DNA from: Mycobacterium pseudokansasii | GTDB lineage: Bacteria; Actinomycetota; Actinomycetes; Mycobacteriales; Mycobacteriaceae | DNA: 64,000 bases | Direction of reading: 5' to 3' | NCBI RefSeq assembly: GCF_900566075.1 | Contig: NZ_UPHU01000001.1 | Span: 5,642,325-5,706,324, forward strand | In this document: piece by piece, positions 16,447 to 24,869 of the stretch | Layout: every line of letters begins with the position of its first letter | Position numbering within the stretch: the first letter of the stretch is position 1 | The notes under the pieces: model-generated | Told to the model about the DNA's origin: nothing | The model's input: only the letters and a program-made list of their open reading frames with translations | Database searches by the model: none | Translations under genes and position numbers: made by a program

Positions 16447-18129
16447 ATGACAGCACAGGACTACGACGTCGTCGTGGTCGGGAGCGGTGGCGCCGGCATG
16501 GTGGCAGCGCTGACCGCCGCGCACCGCGGACTCTCGACAGTAGTCATCGAGAAGGCTGCGCACTACGGCGGGTCGACCGCGCGCTCGGGTGGGGGCGTCT
16601 GGATTCCCAACAACGAGGTGCTCAGGCGCGCCCGCGTTCGCGATACCCCCGAAGCGGCCAGCACCTATCTGCACGGCATCATCGGCGATGTCGTTGAGCC
16701 GGAGCGCATCGACGCCTACCTCGAGCACGGGCCCGAGATGCTGTCGTTCGTGCTGACGCACACACCGCTGAAGATGTGCTGGGTGCCGGGCTATTCCGAC
16801 TATTACCCCGAGGCGCCCGGTGGCCGCCCGGACGGCCGCTCGATCGAGCCGAAGCCTTTCAATGCCCGCAGGCTCGGCCCCGACGAAGCCGCGCTCGAAC
16901 CTCCTTACGGCAAGGTGCCGCTCAATGTGGTTGTTATGCAACAGGATTACGTGCGCCTTAACCAGCTGAAGCGCCACCCGCGCGGTGTGGTGCGCAGCTT
17001 GAAGGTCGGCGCCCGCACCATGTGGGCCAAGGCCACCGGCAAAAACCTGGTCGGCATGGGCCGGGCACTGATAGGCCCGCTGCGGATCGGGCTGCGGCAG
17101 GCCGCGGTTCCGGTACTGCTCAACACCGCGCTCACCGACCTCTACGTCGAGGACGGCGTGGTCCGCGGCATCTATGTCCGCGACGCCGACGCCTCCGAAT
17201 CAGCTGAGCCGCGGCTGATCCGGGCCCGCCGCGGAGTGATCCTGGCTTGCGGCGGTTTCGAGCACAACGAGCAGATGCGGGTGAAATATCAGCGCGCGCC
17301 CATCAGCACGGACTGGACCGTCGGCGCCAAGGCCAACACCGGTGACGGTATCGTTGCCGGCGAAAAGCTCGGTGCCGCCTTGGATCTGATGGACGACGCG
17401 TGGTGGGGACCGACGGTGCCGCTGGTGGGTAAGCCATGGTTCGCGTTATCGGAGCGCAACTCGCCGGGCTCCATCATCGTCAACATGTCCGGCAACCGCT
17501 TCATGAACGAATCGATGCCCTACGTCGAGGCCTGCCACCACATGTACGGCGGCAAGTACGGACAGGGTTCCGGACCGGGCGAGAACATTCCCGCCTGGCT
17601 CGTGTTCGATCAGCAGTACCGGGACCGCTACATCTTTGCCGGACTGCAACCGGGCCAACGTATTCCGCGTAAGTGGCTGGATTCCGGCGTGATCATCCAG
17701 GCCGACACGCTGGAAGAGCTGGCCACCAGGGCCGGCTTCCCGGTTGACCAATTCATTGCCACGGTACAGCGGTTCAACGGCTTTGCCCGGTCCGGCGTCG
17801 ACACGGACTACCACCGCGGGGAAAGCGCCTACGACCGCTACTACGGTGACCCGACCAACAAGCCGAATCCAAACTTGGGCGAGATCCGGCACGCGCCCTA
17901 CTACGCCGCCAAGATGGTTCCCGGAGACCTGGGCACCAAGGGCGGTATCCGCACCGACGTCCACGGCCGGGCGCTCCGCGACGACGGCAGCATCATCGAT
18001 GGTCTATATGCCGCAGGCAATGTCAGCGCGCCGGTGATGGGGCACACCTACCCCGGCCCGGGCGGTACCATCGGGCCGGCGATGACCTTCGGCTACCTGG
18101 CCGCCCTGCATATCGCGGGAGAGCGCTAA
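16447..18129 (+). CDS. kstD: 3-ketosteroid delta1-dehydrogenase KstD
   Basis: A 560-residue flavoprotein. It has an N-terminal FAD motif VVVGSGGAGMVAALTAAHRG, GGSTARSGGGVWIPNN, and the C-terminal active-site/FAD segment GHTYPGPGGTIGPAMTFGYL that includes the catalytic Tyr region. It introduces the C1-C2 double bond of ring A, the partner step to KshA. Length is close to Rv3537 (563 aa). The frame stays open upstream to 16264, but that part overlaps the operator and hsaE and has no homology. With an operator one base from the start codon, the leader must be very short. Confidence 0.97.
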   Translation: MTAQDYDVVVVGSGGAGMVAALTAAHRGLSTVVIEKAAHYGGSTARSGGGVWIPNNEVLRRARVRDTPEAASTYLHGIIGDVVEPERIDAYLEHGPEMLSFVLTHTPLKMCWVPGYSDYYPEAPGGRPDGRSIEPKPFNARRLGPDEAALEPPYGKVPLNVVVMQQDYVRLNQLKRHPRGVVRSLKVGARTMWAKATGKNLVGMGRALIGPLRIGLRQAAVPVLLNTALTDLYVEDGVVRGIYVRDADASESAEPRLIRARRGVILACGGFEHNEQMRVKYQRAPISTDWTVGAKANTGDGIVAGEKLGAALDLMDDAWWGPTVPLVGKPWFALSERNSPGSIIVNMSGNRFMNESMPYVEACHHMYGGKYGQGSGPGENIPAWLVFDQQYRDRYIFAGLQPGQRIPRKWLDSGVIIQADTLEELATRAGFPVDQFIATVQRFNGFARSGVDTDYHRGESAYDRYYGDPTNKPNPNLGEIRHAPYYAAKMVPGDLGTKGGIRTDVHGRALRDDGSIIDGLYAAGNVSAPVMGHTYPGPGGTIGPAMTFGYLAALHIAGER

Positions 18130-18130
18130 C

Positions 18131-18994
18131 ATGCCGATCGACGTCGAACTCGCACTGAATACCGAACTGGATCCGGTCGAATTCACTTGGGCCAGTAGCG
18201 ACGTTCAGCTCTACCAACTGGCGCTGGGTGCCGGATCGGACCCGATGGACCCGCGCGAACTGCGTTACCTGGTCGACGACACCCCGCAGGTGCTGCCGAC
18301 GTTCGCCACGGTGGCCGCCACCTTCCACGCCACCAAACCGCCCACCGTCCGGTTTCCCGGCATCGATATCGAACTGAGCAAGGTACTGCATGCCAGCGAA
18401 CGGGTCGAAGTGCCTGGGCCGCTGCCGCCGTCGGGCTCCGCCCGGGCCGTCACCCGGTTCACCGATATCTGGGACAAGGGCAAGGCCGCGGTGATCTGGA
18501 GCGAGACGAGGGTGACCACACCCGACGGCGAACTGCTGTGGACGCAGAAACGGTCGATATACGCCCGCGGCGAGGGCGGATTCGGCGGCGACCGCGGCCC
18601 GTCAACCTCGGACACCCCGCCGGAGCGGGCACCCGATCTACAGGTCGCGATCCCGGTGCTGCCGCAGCAGGCGCTGCTCTACCGGCTGTGCGGAGACCGC
18701 AATCCACTGCACTCCGACCCCGAGTTCGCCGCTGCCGCGGGCTTTCCTGCGCCGATCCTGCACGGGCTGTGCACCTACGGCATGGCCTGCAAGGCCATCA
18801 CCGATGCACTGCTCGACGCGGACGCCACGGCAGTGGCCGCCTACGGCGCCCGCTTCGCGGGCGTCGCGTACCCCGGCGAGACGCTGCAGGTCAACATGTG
18901 GAAAGAGCAGGGCCGCATCGTTGGCGGCGTTGTCGCGCCGTCGCGCGACAACGCCGTTGTGCTCAGCGGTATCGAGCTGGTGCCGCGACGCTGA
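18131..18994 (+). CDS. chsH3: MaoC-like enoyl-CoA hydratase ChsH3 (Rv3538-like)
   Basis: A 287-residue double-hot-dog hydratase. The hydratase-2 motif is complete in YRLCGDRNPLHSDPEFAAAA followed by GFPAPILHGLCTYG, with the catalytic Asp and His. The N-terminal half is the degenerate second hot dog typical of type 2 enoyl-CoA hydratases. It is one base after the kstD stop, so co-transcribed. In M. tuberculosis Rv3538 was assigned as ChsH3, an enoyl-CoA hydratase of the cholesterol side chain; that assignment is carried over by position and motif. Confidence 0.92.
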   Translation: MPIDVELALNTELDPVEFTWASSDVQLYQLALGAGSDPMDPRELRYLVDDTPQVLPTFATVAATFHATKPPTVRFPGIDIELSKVLHASERVEVPGPLPPSGSARAVTRFTDIWDKGKAAVIWSETRVTTPDGELLWTQKRSIYARGEGGFGGDRGPSTSDTPPERAPDLQVAIPVLPQQALLYRLCGDRNPLHSDPEFAAAAGFPAPILHGLCTYGMACKAITDALLDADATAVAAYGARFAGVAYPGETLQVNMWKEQGRIVGGVVAPSRDNAVVLSGIELVPRR

Positions 18995-19022
18995 TCTCAC
19001 TTCTTCACCCTTTCGCCCGGGC

Positions 19023-19098
19023 GTGACTGCAGCGTCACATTCGAGGCCGGGCGTGACTGCAGCGTCACGTTCGAGGCCGTGTGTGACTGCAGCGTCAC
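19023..19098. repeat. three direct repeats of a palindromic 16-mer, 30-bp period
   Basis: GTGACTGCAGCGTCAC occurs at 19023, 19053 and 19083, each within a 30-bp unit ending TTCGAGGCC. The arms GTGAC/GTCAC are inverted. The third copy runs into the stop codon of the DUF559 gene. Matching palindromes occur at the other end of that gene (19977, 20007). Confidence 0.85.
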
Positions 19099-19934
19099 GT
19101 TCGACGCGCACGGGCAGCGCGAACGCGGCGAAGAATCTCGGCGGGCCGGTCACCCGCGACCACCCTGACCACGGTCCAGCCGCGACGTTCGACCAATTCC
19201 AGCCGTCGAACATCCCAGGTGTACTGTCGCCTATCAGTGCGATGTTGCTCGCCGTCGTACTCGACCGCGACTTTGATGTCCTCCCAACCCATATCGAGGT
19301 AGGCAATAACATCGCCGAACTCATTGAGCACCGGAATTTGCGTTTGTGGCCGCGGTAACCCTCCCTGCACCAATACCAACCGCAGCCACGTTTCCTTAGG
19401 AGATTGCGCGCCCGCGTCGATCAGATCCAGCGAGAAACGAGCACGCTCCAGTCCACGACGCGCACGGTGGCGAGCTGCGAGCAACTCCACATCGGCCAGC
19501 TTGAACTCGGTCGCGCGGGCAAGGGCATCGAGAGCGCCGACCGCTGTTGTCGTTGGGTGCCAGCACCCGAGGTCCAGGGCAGTACGAGCAGGCGTCGTAA
19601 CCGGAATGCCGTCGATCGGTTGGATCTCGTCGTCGTCCAGCCGGTCGCCCCAGATCTGCAAGCCCGGCAGCCGGTGACGGTTGTCATGAATCATGTCCAC
19701 CGGCCGGTCCTCGTCCACCCAGCTACTGCCATGCAAAGCCGCGGCGGTGAAACCCGCGATGACCCCACGGCGTCTCGACCAGAGCCAGGCCGCACGTGCC
19801 CGTACCGCCTGCGTAAGCCCGGTTCCTTCGCTGACGTAAACATCGCGAAACACCCTTGTATAGCGACGCCGCAACTGGCTAGCTGACGCGATGCCCGCCG
19901 CCACTGCCTCACTGCCGACAAAGGGTTCACCCAT
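19095..19934 (-). CDS. AbiEi/DUF559-type putative nuclease-fold protein
   Basis: A 279-residue protein. The N-terminal part (RRRYTRVFRDVYVSEGT, AWLWSRRRGVIAGFTAAALHG) resembles the winged-helix/antitoxin-like domain common to mycobacterial DUF559 proteins. The C-terminal part has the VSR/PD-(D/E)XK-like core: DMGWEDIKVAVEYDGEQHRTD followed by RRLELVERRGWTVVRV. Family members are abundant in mycobacteria and are of unproven role, possibly nucleases. Both flanks carry GTGAC...GTCAC palindromes. A decayed paralogue lies at 57942-58807. Confidence 0.8.
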   Translation of the reverse strand: MGEPFVGSEAVAAGIASASQLRRRYTRVFRDVYVSEGTGLTQAVRARAAWLWSRRRGVIAGFTAAALHGSSWVDEDRPVDMIHDNRHRLPGLQIWGDRLDDDEIQPIDGIPVTTPARTALDLGCWHPTTTAVGALDALARATEFKLADVELLAARHRARRGLERARFSLDLIDAGAQSPKETWLRLVLVQGGLPRPQTQIPVLNEFGDVIAYLDMGWEDIKVAVEYDGEQHRTDRRQYTWDVRRLELVERRGWTVVRVVAGDRPAEILRRVRAARARRT

Positions 19935-19976
19935 GAAACGAGCAGTGTGCCAACAACCACCGACACCGCCGCCAGC

Positions 19977-20022
19977 GTGACGCTGCAGTCACATTCGGAC
20001 CCGAAAGTGACGGCAGCGTCAC
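19977..20022. repeat. two palindromic repeats flanking the DUF559 gene start
   Basis: GTGACGCTGCAGTCAC (19977-19992) and GTGACGGCAGCGTCAC (20007-20022) lie upstream of the minus-strand DUF559 gene. The first is the exact reverse complement of the 16-mer repeated downstream of the gene at 19023-19098. Confidence 0.85.
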
Positions 20023-20056
20023 ACCGCAAACCGCCCGGGCAGTGGGTCATCATGAC

Positions 20057-20074
20057 AGCATCAGTTTTGATGCT
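20057..20074. promoter_or_regulatory. inverted repeat upstream of vapBC (likely autoregulatory operator)
   Basis: AGCATCA-GTTT-TGATGCT is a perfect 7-bp inverted repeat ending 8 bp before the antitoxin start, the usual place for VapBC autorepression. Confidence 0.65.
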
Positions 20075-20082
20075 ATGATTGC

Positions 20083-20343
20083 ATGATGCGTACCACCGTG
20101 ACGCTGGATCCTGATGTCGTCGCTGCGCTACAGCGTGTGGCCCGTGAGCGGGGCTTGTCGTTCAAGGCAGTGCTGAACGACGCGGTGCGGCGGGGATTGA
20201 GTGGTGAACCCACCCGTCGGCGCTATCGCACGCCGAGTCGCGACCTTGGACTGCGGGCGGGAGTCGACATCGACAAAGCGTTGGCGTTGGCCGCGGGGGA
20301 CGAGGACGCGGAGATCTTGCGTAAGCTTGCGCTTCGCAAATGA
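20083..20343 (+). CDS. VapB-type antitoxin (ribbon-helix-helix)
   Basis: An 86-residue protein with an N-terminal ribbon-helix-helix (MMRTTVTLDPDVVAALQRVA, then GLSFKAVLNDAVRRGL) and a C-terminal toxin-binding tail (PSRDLGLRAGVDIDKALALA). ATG 20086 is an equally good start, one codon later. It overlaps the toxin gene by four bases (ATGA). An inverted repeat just upstream is the probable self-operator. The VapBC pair is not part of the M. tuberculosis cholesterol cluster at this site, so it is accessory here. Confidence 0.88.
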   Translation: MMRTTVTLDPDVVAALQRVARERGLSFKAVLNDAVRRGLSGEPTRRRYRTPSRDLGLRAGVDIDKALALAAGDEDAEILRKLALRK

Positions 20344-20771
20344 AACTGCTCGACCTCAACATCCTCATCTATGCGATCGACCAGTCGTCGGCTCGTCACG
20401 AGGCGGCACGCGAGTGGCTGGATGACACGTTGTCGGATTCGGCCACCGTCGCTTTCGCCTGGCACGTCCTGGTCGGTTTCGTCCGGTTATCCACGCGCGC
20501 AGCGATATTTGAGCGGCCCTTGGCCGTCGACGAGTCCTTCGACGTCGTTGATGGATGGTTGGCCCAACCCTGTGTCACGGTCGTACATCCCACGGATCGC
20601 CACACAGTCGTCCTTCGCGGTTTGCTTACTCCGCTTGGCACGGCGGGAAATCTGACCAGCGACGCGCATCTGGCCGCTTTGGCTATCGAGCACGGCGCCG
20701 AACTGTGTTCCACCGATGTCGACTTCAGTCGCTTCTCCGGTGTGCGGTGGACCGATCCGATACAAACCTAG
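20340..20771 (+). CDS. VapC-type PIN-domain toxin
   Basis: A 143-residue PIN ribonuclease. The acidic catalytic residues are visible: the first Asp in MKLLDLNILIYAID, a central Glu/Asp region (SSARHEAAREWLDD), and the late Asp cluster LTSDAHLAALAIEHGAELCSTDVDFSRF. Partner VapB overlaps upstream. VapC toxins cleave tRNA or rRNA when free of antitoxin. The PIN core is intact, so the pair looks functional. Confidence 0.9.
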   Translation: MKLLDLNILIYAIDQSSARHEAAREWLDDTLSDSATVAFAWHVLVGFVRLSTRAAIFERPLAVDESFDVVDGWLAQPCVTVVHPTDRHTVVLRGLLTPLGTAGNLTSDAHLAALAIEHGAELCSTDVDFSRFSGVRWTDPIQT

Positions 20772-20864
20772 GCCCGCGCCAAACTGACCATCGGCTTTGG
20801 AGAACCTGGGTACCATCTCCTAGCTGTCCTGACGTTGTCGGGCCAACGCGGATTGGAGCGGCCG

Positions 20865-22322
20865 ATGCCGTCGTATGTGATCGCAGTACCCGAGACTGTC
20901 GCCGTAGCGTCGGGGGACTTGGCCGGGATCGGTGAGGCGATCAAGGGGGCCGCCGCTGCGGCCGCGCCCTGGACGACGGGAACTGTCGCGGCGGCCGGCG
21001 ACGAGGTGTCCGCGGCGATCGCGAGTCTTTTGGGCAGCTACGCCCAAGAGTTTCAGCAGCTGGCCGTCCAAACGTCGCGATTTCACACCGACTTTGTGCG
21101 TGCGTTGGCTGCGGCCGGGGCCGCGTATGCGGCCGCCGAGGCCGCGAATGTGTCGCCGCTGCGCGCACTGCTGCAAACGGCCGAGAGGCTGGGGATTTTC
21201 GCACCCGTTGAGCGGCTGATCGGACGTCCGCTGTTCGGTAACAGCGCCGGGACCAGCAATACCAGCGGGGCCGTCGGCGCAACCCAGCCCAGCACGCTGC
21301 TCGGCACGGGCACCAACGAAAGCCTGTCCGGTGCGGTGAACTACGCCGCCACCCAAGCCCTCGCCGCCCCGGCCACGAACGGGGTGACCGGGGTCAAGTC
21401 AGGGTTCTCGTTCCTGCAAATTCCGATCGGCCCGTCCCCCTTCCTGGGCATTACGATTCCTCAGTTCAACTACCCCGCCCCGGCACACTGGTACTTCCCG
21501 ACCCAGGCGGACGGTTCGGTCAACGCCACCGGCACCATCTATCTGCAGCACGGCTTCGGGGCAATAGGCTGGTTCTACGAGCCGCTGGCCGTCCAGTTGG
21601 CGCAGCAGACCAACAGCGTCGTGGTCGTTCCCACCGTGCCGTCAATTCCGTTGCCGTTCGGCCTATGGATCGGCAGCCCGCAGATGCAGCAAGGCGTGGC
21701 CTCGTTGTTCCTCGGCAGCCAGACAGCGCTGAACATCAGTGCTAACCAAGCCGGTTACCTGGGCACGCTACCGCAGGATTTCATCCTGTCCGGACACTCT
21801 GCCGGCGGCGGGCTCGCCACGATCGCCGCGGGCGATTACCTCGCGAACCTCGGGACGGCCACCAACCACCTGAAGGGTGTGGTGATGTTCGACGGGGTCG
21901 CCAACAACGCCACGGCTTTTGGGGCTGCGGTAGCCAACCTGCAGTCGGCGAGCGTCCCGGTCTATGTGGTGGCCGCGCCGCCACAGCCGTGGAACGCCTT
22001 CGGTGGCACCACCAATCAACTGGTCAGCCTGTACCCGAACCAGTTCGTCGGGGTCGAGATTGTCAACGGTTCGCATGTCGACTCAATGCTGGGCGGAAAC
22101 CCGATCATCGACTCCGCCGCCCAGCTGCTGACCGGGTTCTCCCCGCCCGGCGCCACCGCGGCGGTGTACACCCTGTCGTCGGGCTGGATCAACGACATCT
22201 ATGCCGGGGCGACCCCGACCAGCCCGATGTACGGGATCTACGGGCCCACGGGCGGCTATGTGGCTCCCGGCGGCCAGGCGATCATCCTGGGCCAGGCCGC
22301 CGGCATCGTCCTGCCGGCCTAA
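20865..22322 (+). CDS. PE-domain protein with C-terminal alpha/beta hydrolase (lipase/esterase-like)
   Basis: A 485-residue protein. Residues 1-95 are a PE domain (MPSYVIAVPETVAVASGDLAG) ending with the type VII secretion YxxxE motif in AYAAAEAAN. After a linker comes a hydrolase: oxyanion-region YLQHGFGAIGWFYEP, the nucleophile elbow LSGHSAGGGLA, and possible acid and His residues in VFDGVANN and NGSHVDSML. It should be secreted by an ESX (probably ESX-5) system to the cell surface. ATG 20865 is chosen over an earlier frame start because PE proteins begin here and GGAG precedes it. In M. tuberculosis this slot holds PPE63, also hydrolase-like. Confidence 0.9.
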   Translation: MPSYVIAVPETVAVASGDLAGIGEAIKGAAAAAAPWTTGTVAAAGDEVSAAIASLLGSYAQEFQQLAVQTSRFHTDFVRALAAAGAAYAAAEAANVSPLRALLQTAERLGIFAPVERLIGRPLFGNSAGTSNTSGAVGATQPSTLLGTGTNESLSGAVNYAATQALAAPATNGVTGVKSGFSFLQIPIGPSPFLGITIPQFNYPAPAHWYFPTQADGSVNATGTIYLQHGFGAIGWFYEPLAVQLAQQTNSVVVVPTVPSIPLPFGLWIGSPQMQQGVASLFLGSQTALNISANQAGYLGTLPQDFILSGHSAGGGLATIAAGDYLANLGTATNHLKGVVMFDGVANNATAFGAAVANLQSASVPVYVVAAPPQPWNAFGGTTNQLVSLYPNQFVGVEIVNGSHVDSMLGGNPIIDSAAQLLTGFSPPGATAAVYTLSSGWINDIYAGATPTSPMYGIYGPTGGYVAPGGQAIILGQAAGIVLPA

Positions 22323-22351
22323 TCGACTGCAGCGCAGGTCTTTTTAGGCCA

Positions 22352-23524
22352 TTAACCGAGAATCAGACCGGACGTCGGCACACCCGTCCCCGCGGTAACC
22401 AGGACATGCTCGACGTCGGGCACCGGGTTCACCGACGTGCCGCGCAGCTGCCGCACTCCTTCGGCGATGCCGTTCATTCCGTGGATGTAGGCCTCGCCGA
22501 GCTGGCCACCGTGGGTGTTGATCGGCAGCTGCCCACCCACCTCGATGGCGCCGTCGGCGATGAAGTCTTTGGCTTCGCCGCGGCCGCAGAACCCCAACTC
22601 CTCCAACTGAATCAGGGTGAACGGGGTGAAATGGTCGTACAGCACCGCGGTCTGGATGTCGGTGGGCTTCAAGCCGGATTGCGCCCACAGCTGCCGGCCC
22701 ACCAAGCCCATCTCCGGCAGGCCGTCGAGTTCGGGCCGGTAGTAGCTGACCATCGTGTACTGGTCAGGGCTGGAGCCCTGTGAGGCCGCCTCGATGACCG
22801 CAGGGCGCTGCTTGAGATCCCGCGCCCGCTCAGCCGAGGTCACCACGATCGCGACCGCGCCATCGGTCTCCTGGCAACAGTCCAGCAACCGCAACGGCTC
22901 GGCGATCCACCGCGAATTCTGGTGGTCCTCAATGGTTATCGGCTTCTGGTAGAAGTAGGCTTTCGGATTGTTGGCAGCATGCTTGCGGTCGGCCACCGAG
23001 ATCACGCCGAAGTCCCGGCTGGTCGCACCGGACAGGTGCATGTAGCGCCTGGCGATCATGGCGACCTGGGCCGCCGGTGTCGAAAGCCCGTGCGGATACG
23101 AGAATGAATTGTCCGCTGCCGTCGAATCAGCCTGCGCCCCCGCAGTTCCCACCAGCCGAGTCTGCACCTGGCCGAACCGCATGCCGGACCGCTCGTTGAA
23201 TGCCCGGTACGCCACCACCACATCGGCCACGCCGGTCGCGACGGCCATCGCCGCGTGCTGGATGGTCGCGCAGGCGGCGCCGCCGCCGTAGTGGATCTTG
23301 GAAAAGAACTTCAGCTCACCGATACCCACCGCGCGTGCAACCGCGATCTCGGTATTCGTGTCCATCGTGAACGTGGTCAGTCCGTCGACGTCGGCAGGGC
23401 TCAAACCGGCGTCGTCCAGCGCATCCAGCACCGCCTCGGCCGCCAACCGCAGCTCACTTCGGCCGGAGTCCTTCGAGAAGTCGGTGGCGCCGATGCCGAC
23501 GACGGCGGCTTTACCGGACAACAC
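22352..23524 (-). CDS. ltp2: 17-hydroxy-3-oxochol-pregn aldolase subunit Ltp2
   Basis: A 390-residue SCPx/thiolase-fold protein beginning LSGKAAVVGIGATDFSKDSG. It includes IHYGGGAACATIQHAAMAVA at the nucleophile loop and GGQLPINTHGGQLGEAYIHG near the C terminus. Ltp2 with the DUF35 domain of ChsH2 performs the last retro-aldol step that releases the C3 side-chain unit. The start is GTG 23522-23524, overlapping the chsH1 TAG. It is the last gene of the igr-type operon cyp125-fadE28/29-chsH2-chsH1-ltp2. Length is close to Rv3540c (386 aa). Confidence 0.95.
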   Translation of the reverse strand: MLSGKAAVVGIGATDFSKDSGRSELRLAAEAVLDALDDAGLSPADVDGLTTFTMDTNTEIAVARAVGIGELKFFSKIHYGGGAACATIQHAAMAVATGVADVVVAYRAFNERSGMRFGQVQTRLVGTAGAQADSTAADNSFSYPHGLSTPAAQVAMIARRYMHLSGATSRDFGVISVADRKHAANNPKAYFYQKPITIEDHQNSRWIAEPLRLLDCCQETDGAVAIVVTSAERARDLKQRPAVIEAASQGSSPDQYTMVSYYRPELDGLPEMGLVGRQLWAQSGLKPTDIQTAVLYDHFTPFTLIQLEELGFCGRGEAKDFIADGAIEVGGQLPINTHGGQLGEAYIHGMNGIAEGVRQLRGTSVNPVPDVEHVLVTAGTGVPTSGLILG

Positions 23525-23925
23525 TACGCATCCCCCATCGTCAGCTTCACCGTAGCGATCACATGATCGCCAAGGCTGTTGCGGCCCAACACCTTCACCG
23601 TGACCACGCCGTCGTCGACAGCAGTCACCTCACCGGCGAACGTCACCGTGTCGTCGGCGTACCACGGCACCCCGAGCCGCAACCCGATCGACTTGATCAG
23701 CGCCGACGGCCCCGCCCAGTCGGTGACGTAACGCTGCACCAGCCCGGTATCGGTGAGGATGTTGACGAAGATGTCCTTCGACCCTTTGGCCTGTGCTTTG
23801 TCGCGGTCATGGTGTACATCCTGAAAGTCCCGGGTGGCCAACGCTGTCGAGATGATGAACGTGGGATCGCCATACAGTTTCAGCTCGGGCAGCTGCGTGC
23901 CCACAGCCACAACCGGCGCGCTCAT
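23524..23925 (-). CDS. chsH1: MaoC-like hydratase subunit ChsH1
   Basis: A 133-residue single hot-dog subunit (MSAPVVAVGTQLPELKLYGD...) with the hydratase motif DFQDVHHDRDKAQAKGSKDIF. It forms a heterotetramer with ChsH2 that hydrates the 17(20)-ene of the three-carbon side-chain CoA ester. The start at 23925 matches Rv3541c; its ATG overlaps the chsH2 stop (ATGA) and its TAG overlaps the ltp2 GTG, so translation is coupled across all three. Confidence 0.95.
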   Translation of the reverse strand: MSAPVVAVGTQLPELKLYGDPTFIISTALATRDFQDVHHDRDKAQAKGSKDIFVNILTDTGLVQRYVTDWAGPSALIKSIGLRLGVPWYADDTVTFAGEVTAVDDGVVTVKVLGRNSLGDHVIATVKLTMGDA

Positions 23926-24869
23926 GCGTCCGGCTCCCAGGCGTACAGGGTCCACTCCGGGCCGGAGTCACCAGCTGGGAAATCGATATACGTCGCGCGA
24001 ACCGGCATTCCGATCTCCACTCGTGACGGGTCGACGTTGCGCAGCTCACCCAGCATGCGCACGCCTCCCTCGAGCTCAACCAGCGCGATCACGAAAGGCA
24101 CTGTGCGGCCGGGCACCTTGGGTGCGTGGTGCACCACGAAGCTGAACACCGTGCCACGACCGCTGGACACTGCGTAGTCGATCGACGCGGAAGGCTCCTG
24201 CCACACCGCCGGAACCGGCGGATGCTGCAGGCTGCCGTCGGGCCGCCGTTGGATGCGCAACTCGTGAGCCGCAACGCCTTCCCAGAAGAACGCAGTGTCG
24301 CGCGACAACGACGGCCGCATCATCGCATCGGGATCCAGATCTTCGGGGACCGCGACGCCAACCGACGCAGCTGGCCTGAATTTCAAGATACGCCAATCCA
24401 TCTCGGCGACGTCCTCGTCGCCGACGCGCCAGACGGTGTGCTGGTTGACGAACCAGCCTTCCCCGAGCGCGGTCTGCTTGGGCCCGACAACGTCACCCAG
24501 TTCGGCGGTGATGGTGACCTGCTCGCCCGGGCGTAGGTACCGGTGATAGGTCTGCTCACAGTTGGTGGCCACCACGCCGATATAGCCGGCGTCGTCGAAC
24601 AGCTTCATGACCGGACCCAGCGGGTCGTCCTTGGGTCGTTGCCCGCCAAGCCCGTACATCGTCCAGACCTGAATCATCGCCGGGGGCGCGACAATCCCCG
24701 GATGGCCGACGGCCCGAGCGGCGTCGTCATCGACGTAGATGGGGTTGCGGTCGCCGATGGCCTCCACCCAGTTGTTGATCATCGGCTGGTTCACCGGGTC
24801 CCGGGCGGCGCGCGGCTTACTGCTGCCGGCCGCCTTGATCTGCGTGATGGCTTCCCGGATATCGGTCAT
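23922..24869 (-). CDS. chsH2: MaoC-DUF35 fusion hydratase/aldolase partner ChsH2
   Basis: A 315-residue two-domain protein. The N-terminal MaoC-like domain contains INNWVEAIGDRNPIYVDDDA and HPGIVAPPAMIQVWTMYGL. The C-terminal DUF35 domain contains AHELRIQRRPDGSLQHPPVP and GTVFSFVVHHAPKVPGRTVP. The N domain pairs with ChsH1 for hydration; the DUF35 domain is needed by Ltp2. The start at 24869 overlaps the stop of the FadE29 part (ATGA). Length is close to Rv3542c (311 aa). All catalytic segments look intact. Confidence 0.96.
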   Translation of the reverse strand: MTDIREAITQIKAAGSSKPRAARDPVNQPMINNWVEAIGDRNPIYVDDDAARAVGHPGIVAPPAMIQVWTMYGLGGQRPKDDPLGPVMKLFDDAGYIGVVATNCEQTYHRYLRPGEQVTITAELGDVVGPKQTALGEGWFVNQHTVWRVGDEDVAEMDWRILKFRPAASVGVAVPEDLDPDAMMRPSLSRDTAFFWEGVAAHELRIQRRPDGSLQHPPVPAVWQEPSASIDYAVSSGRGTVFSFVVHHAPKVPGRTVPFVIALVELEGGVRMLGELRNVDPSRVEIGMPVRATYIDFPAGDSGPEWTLYAWEPDA

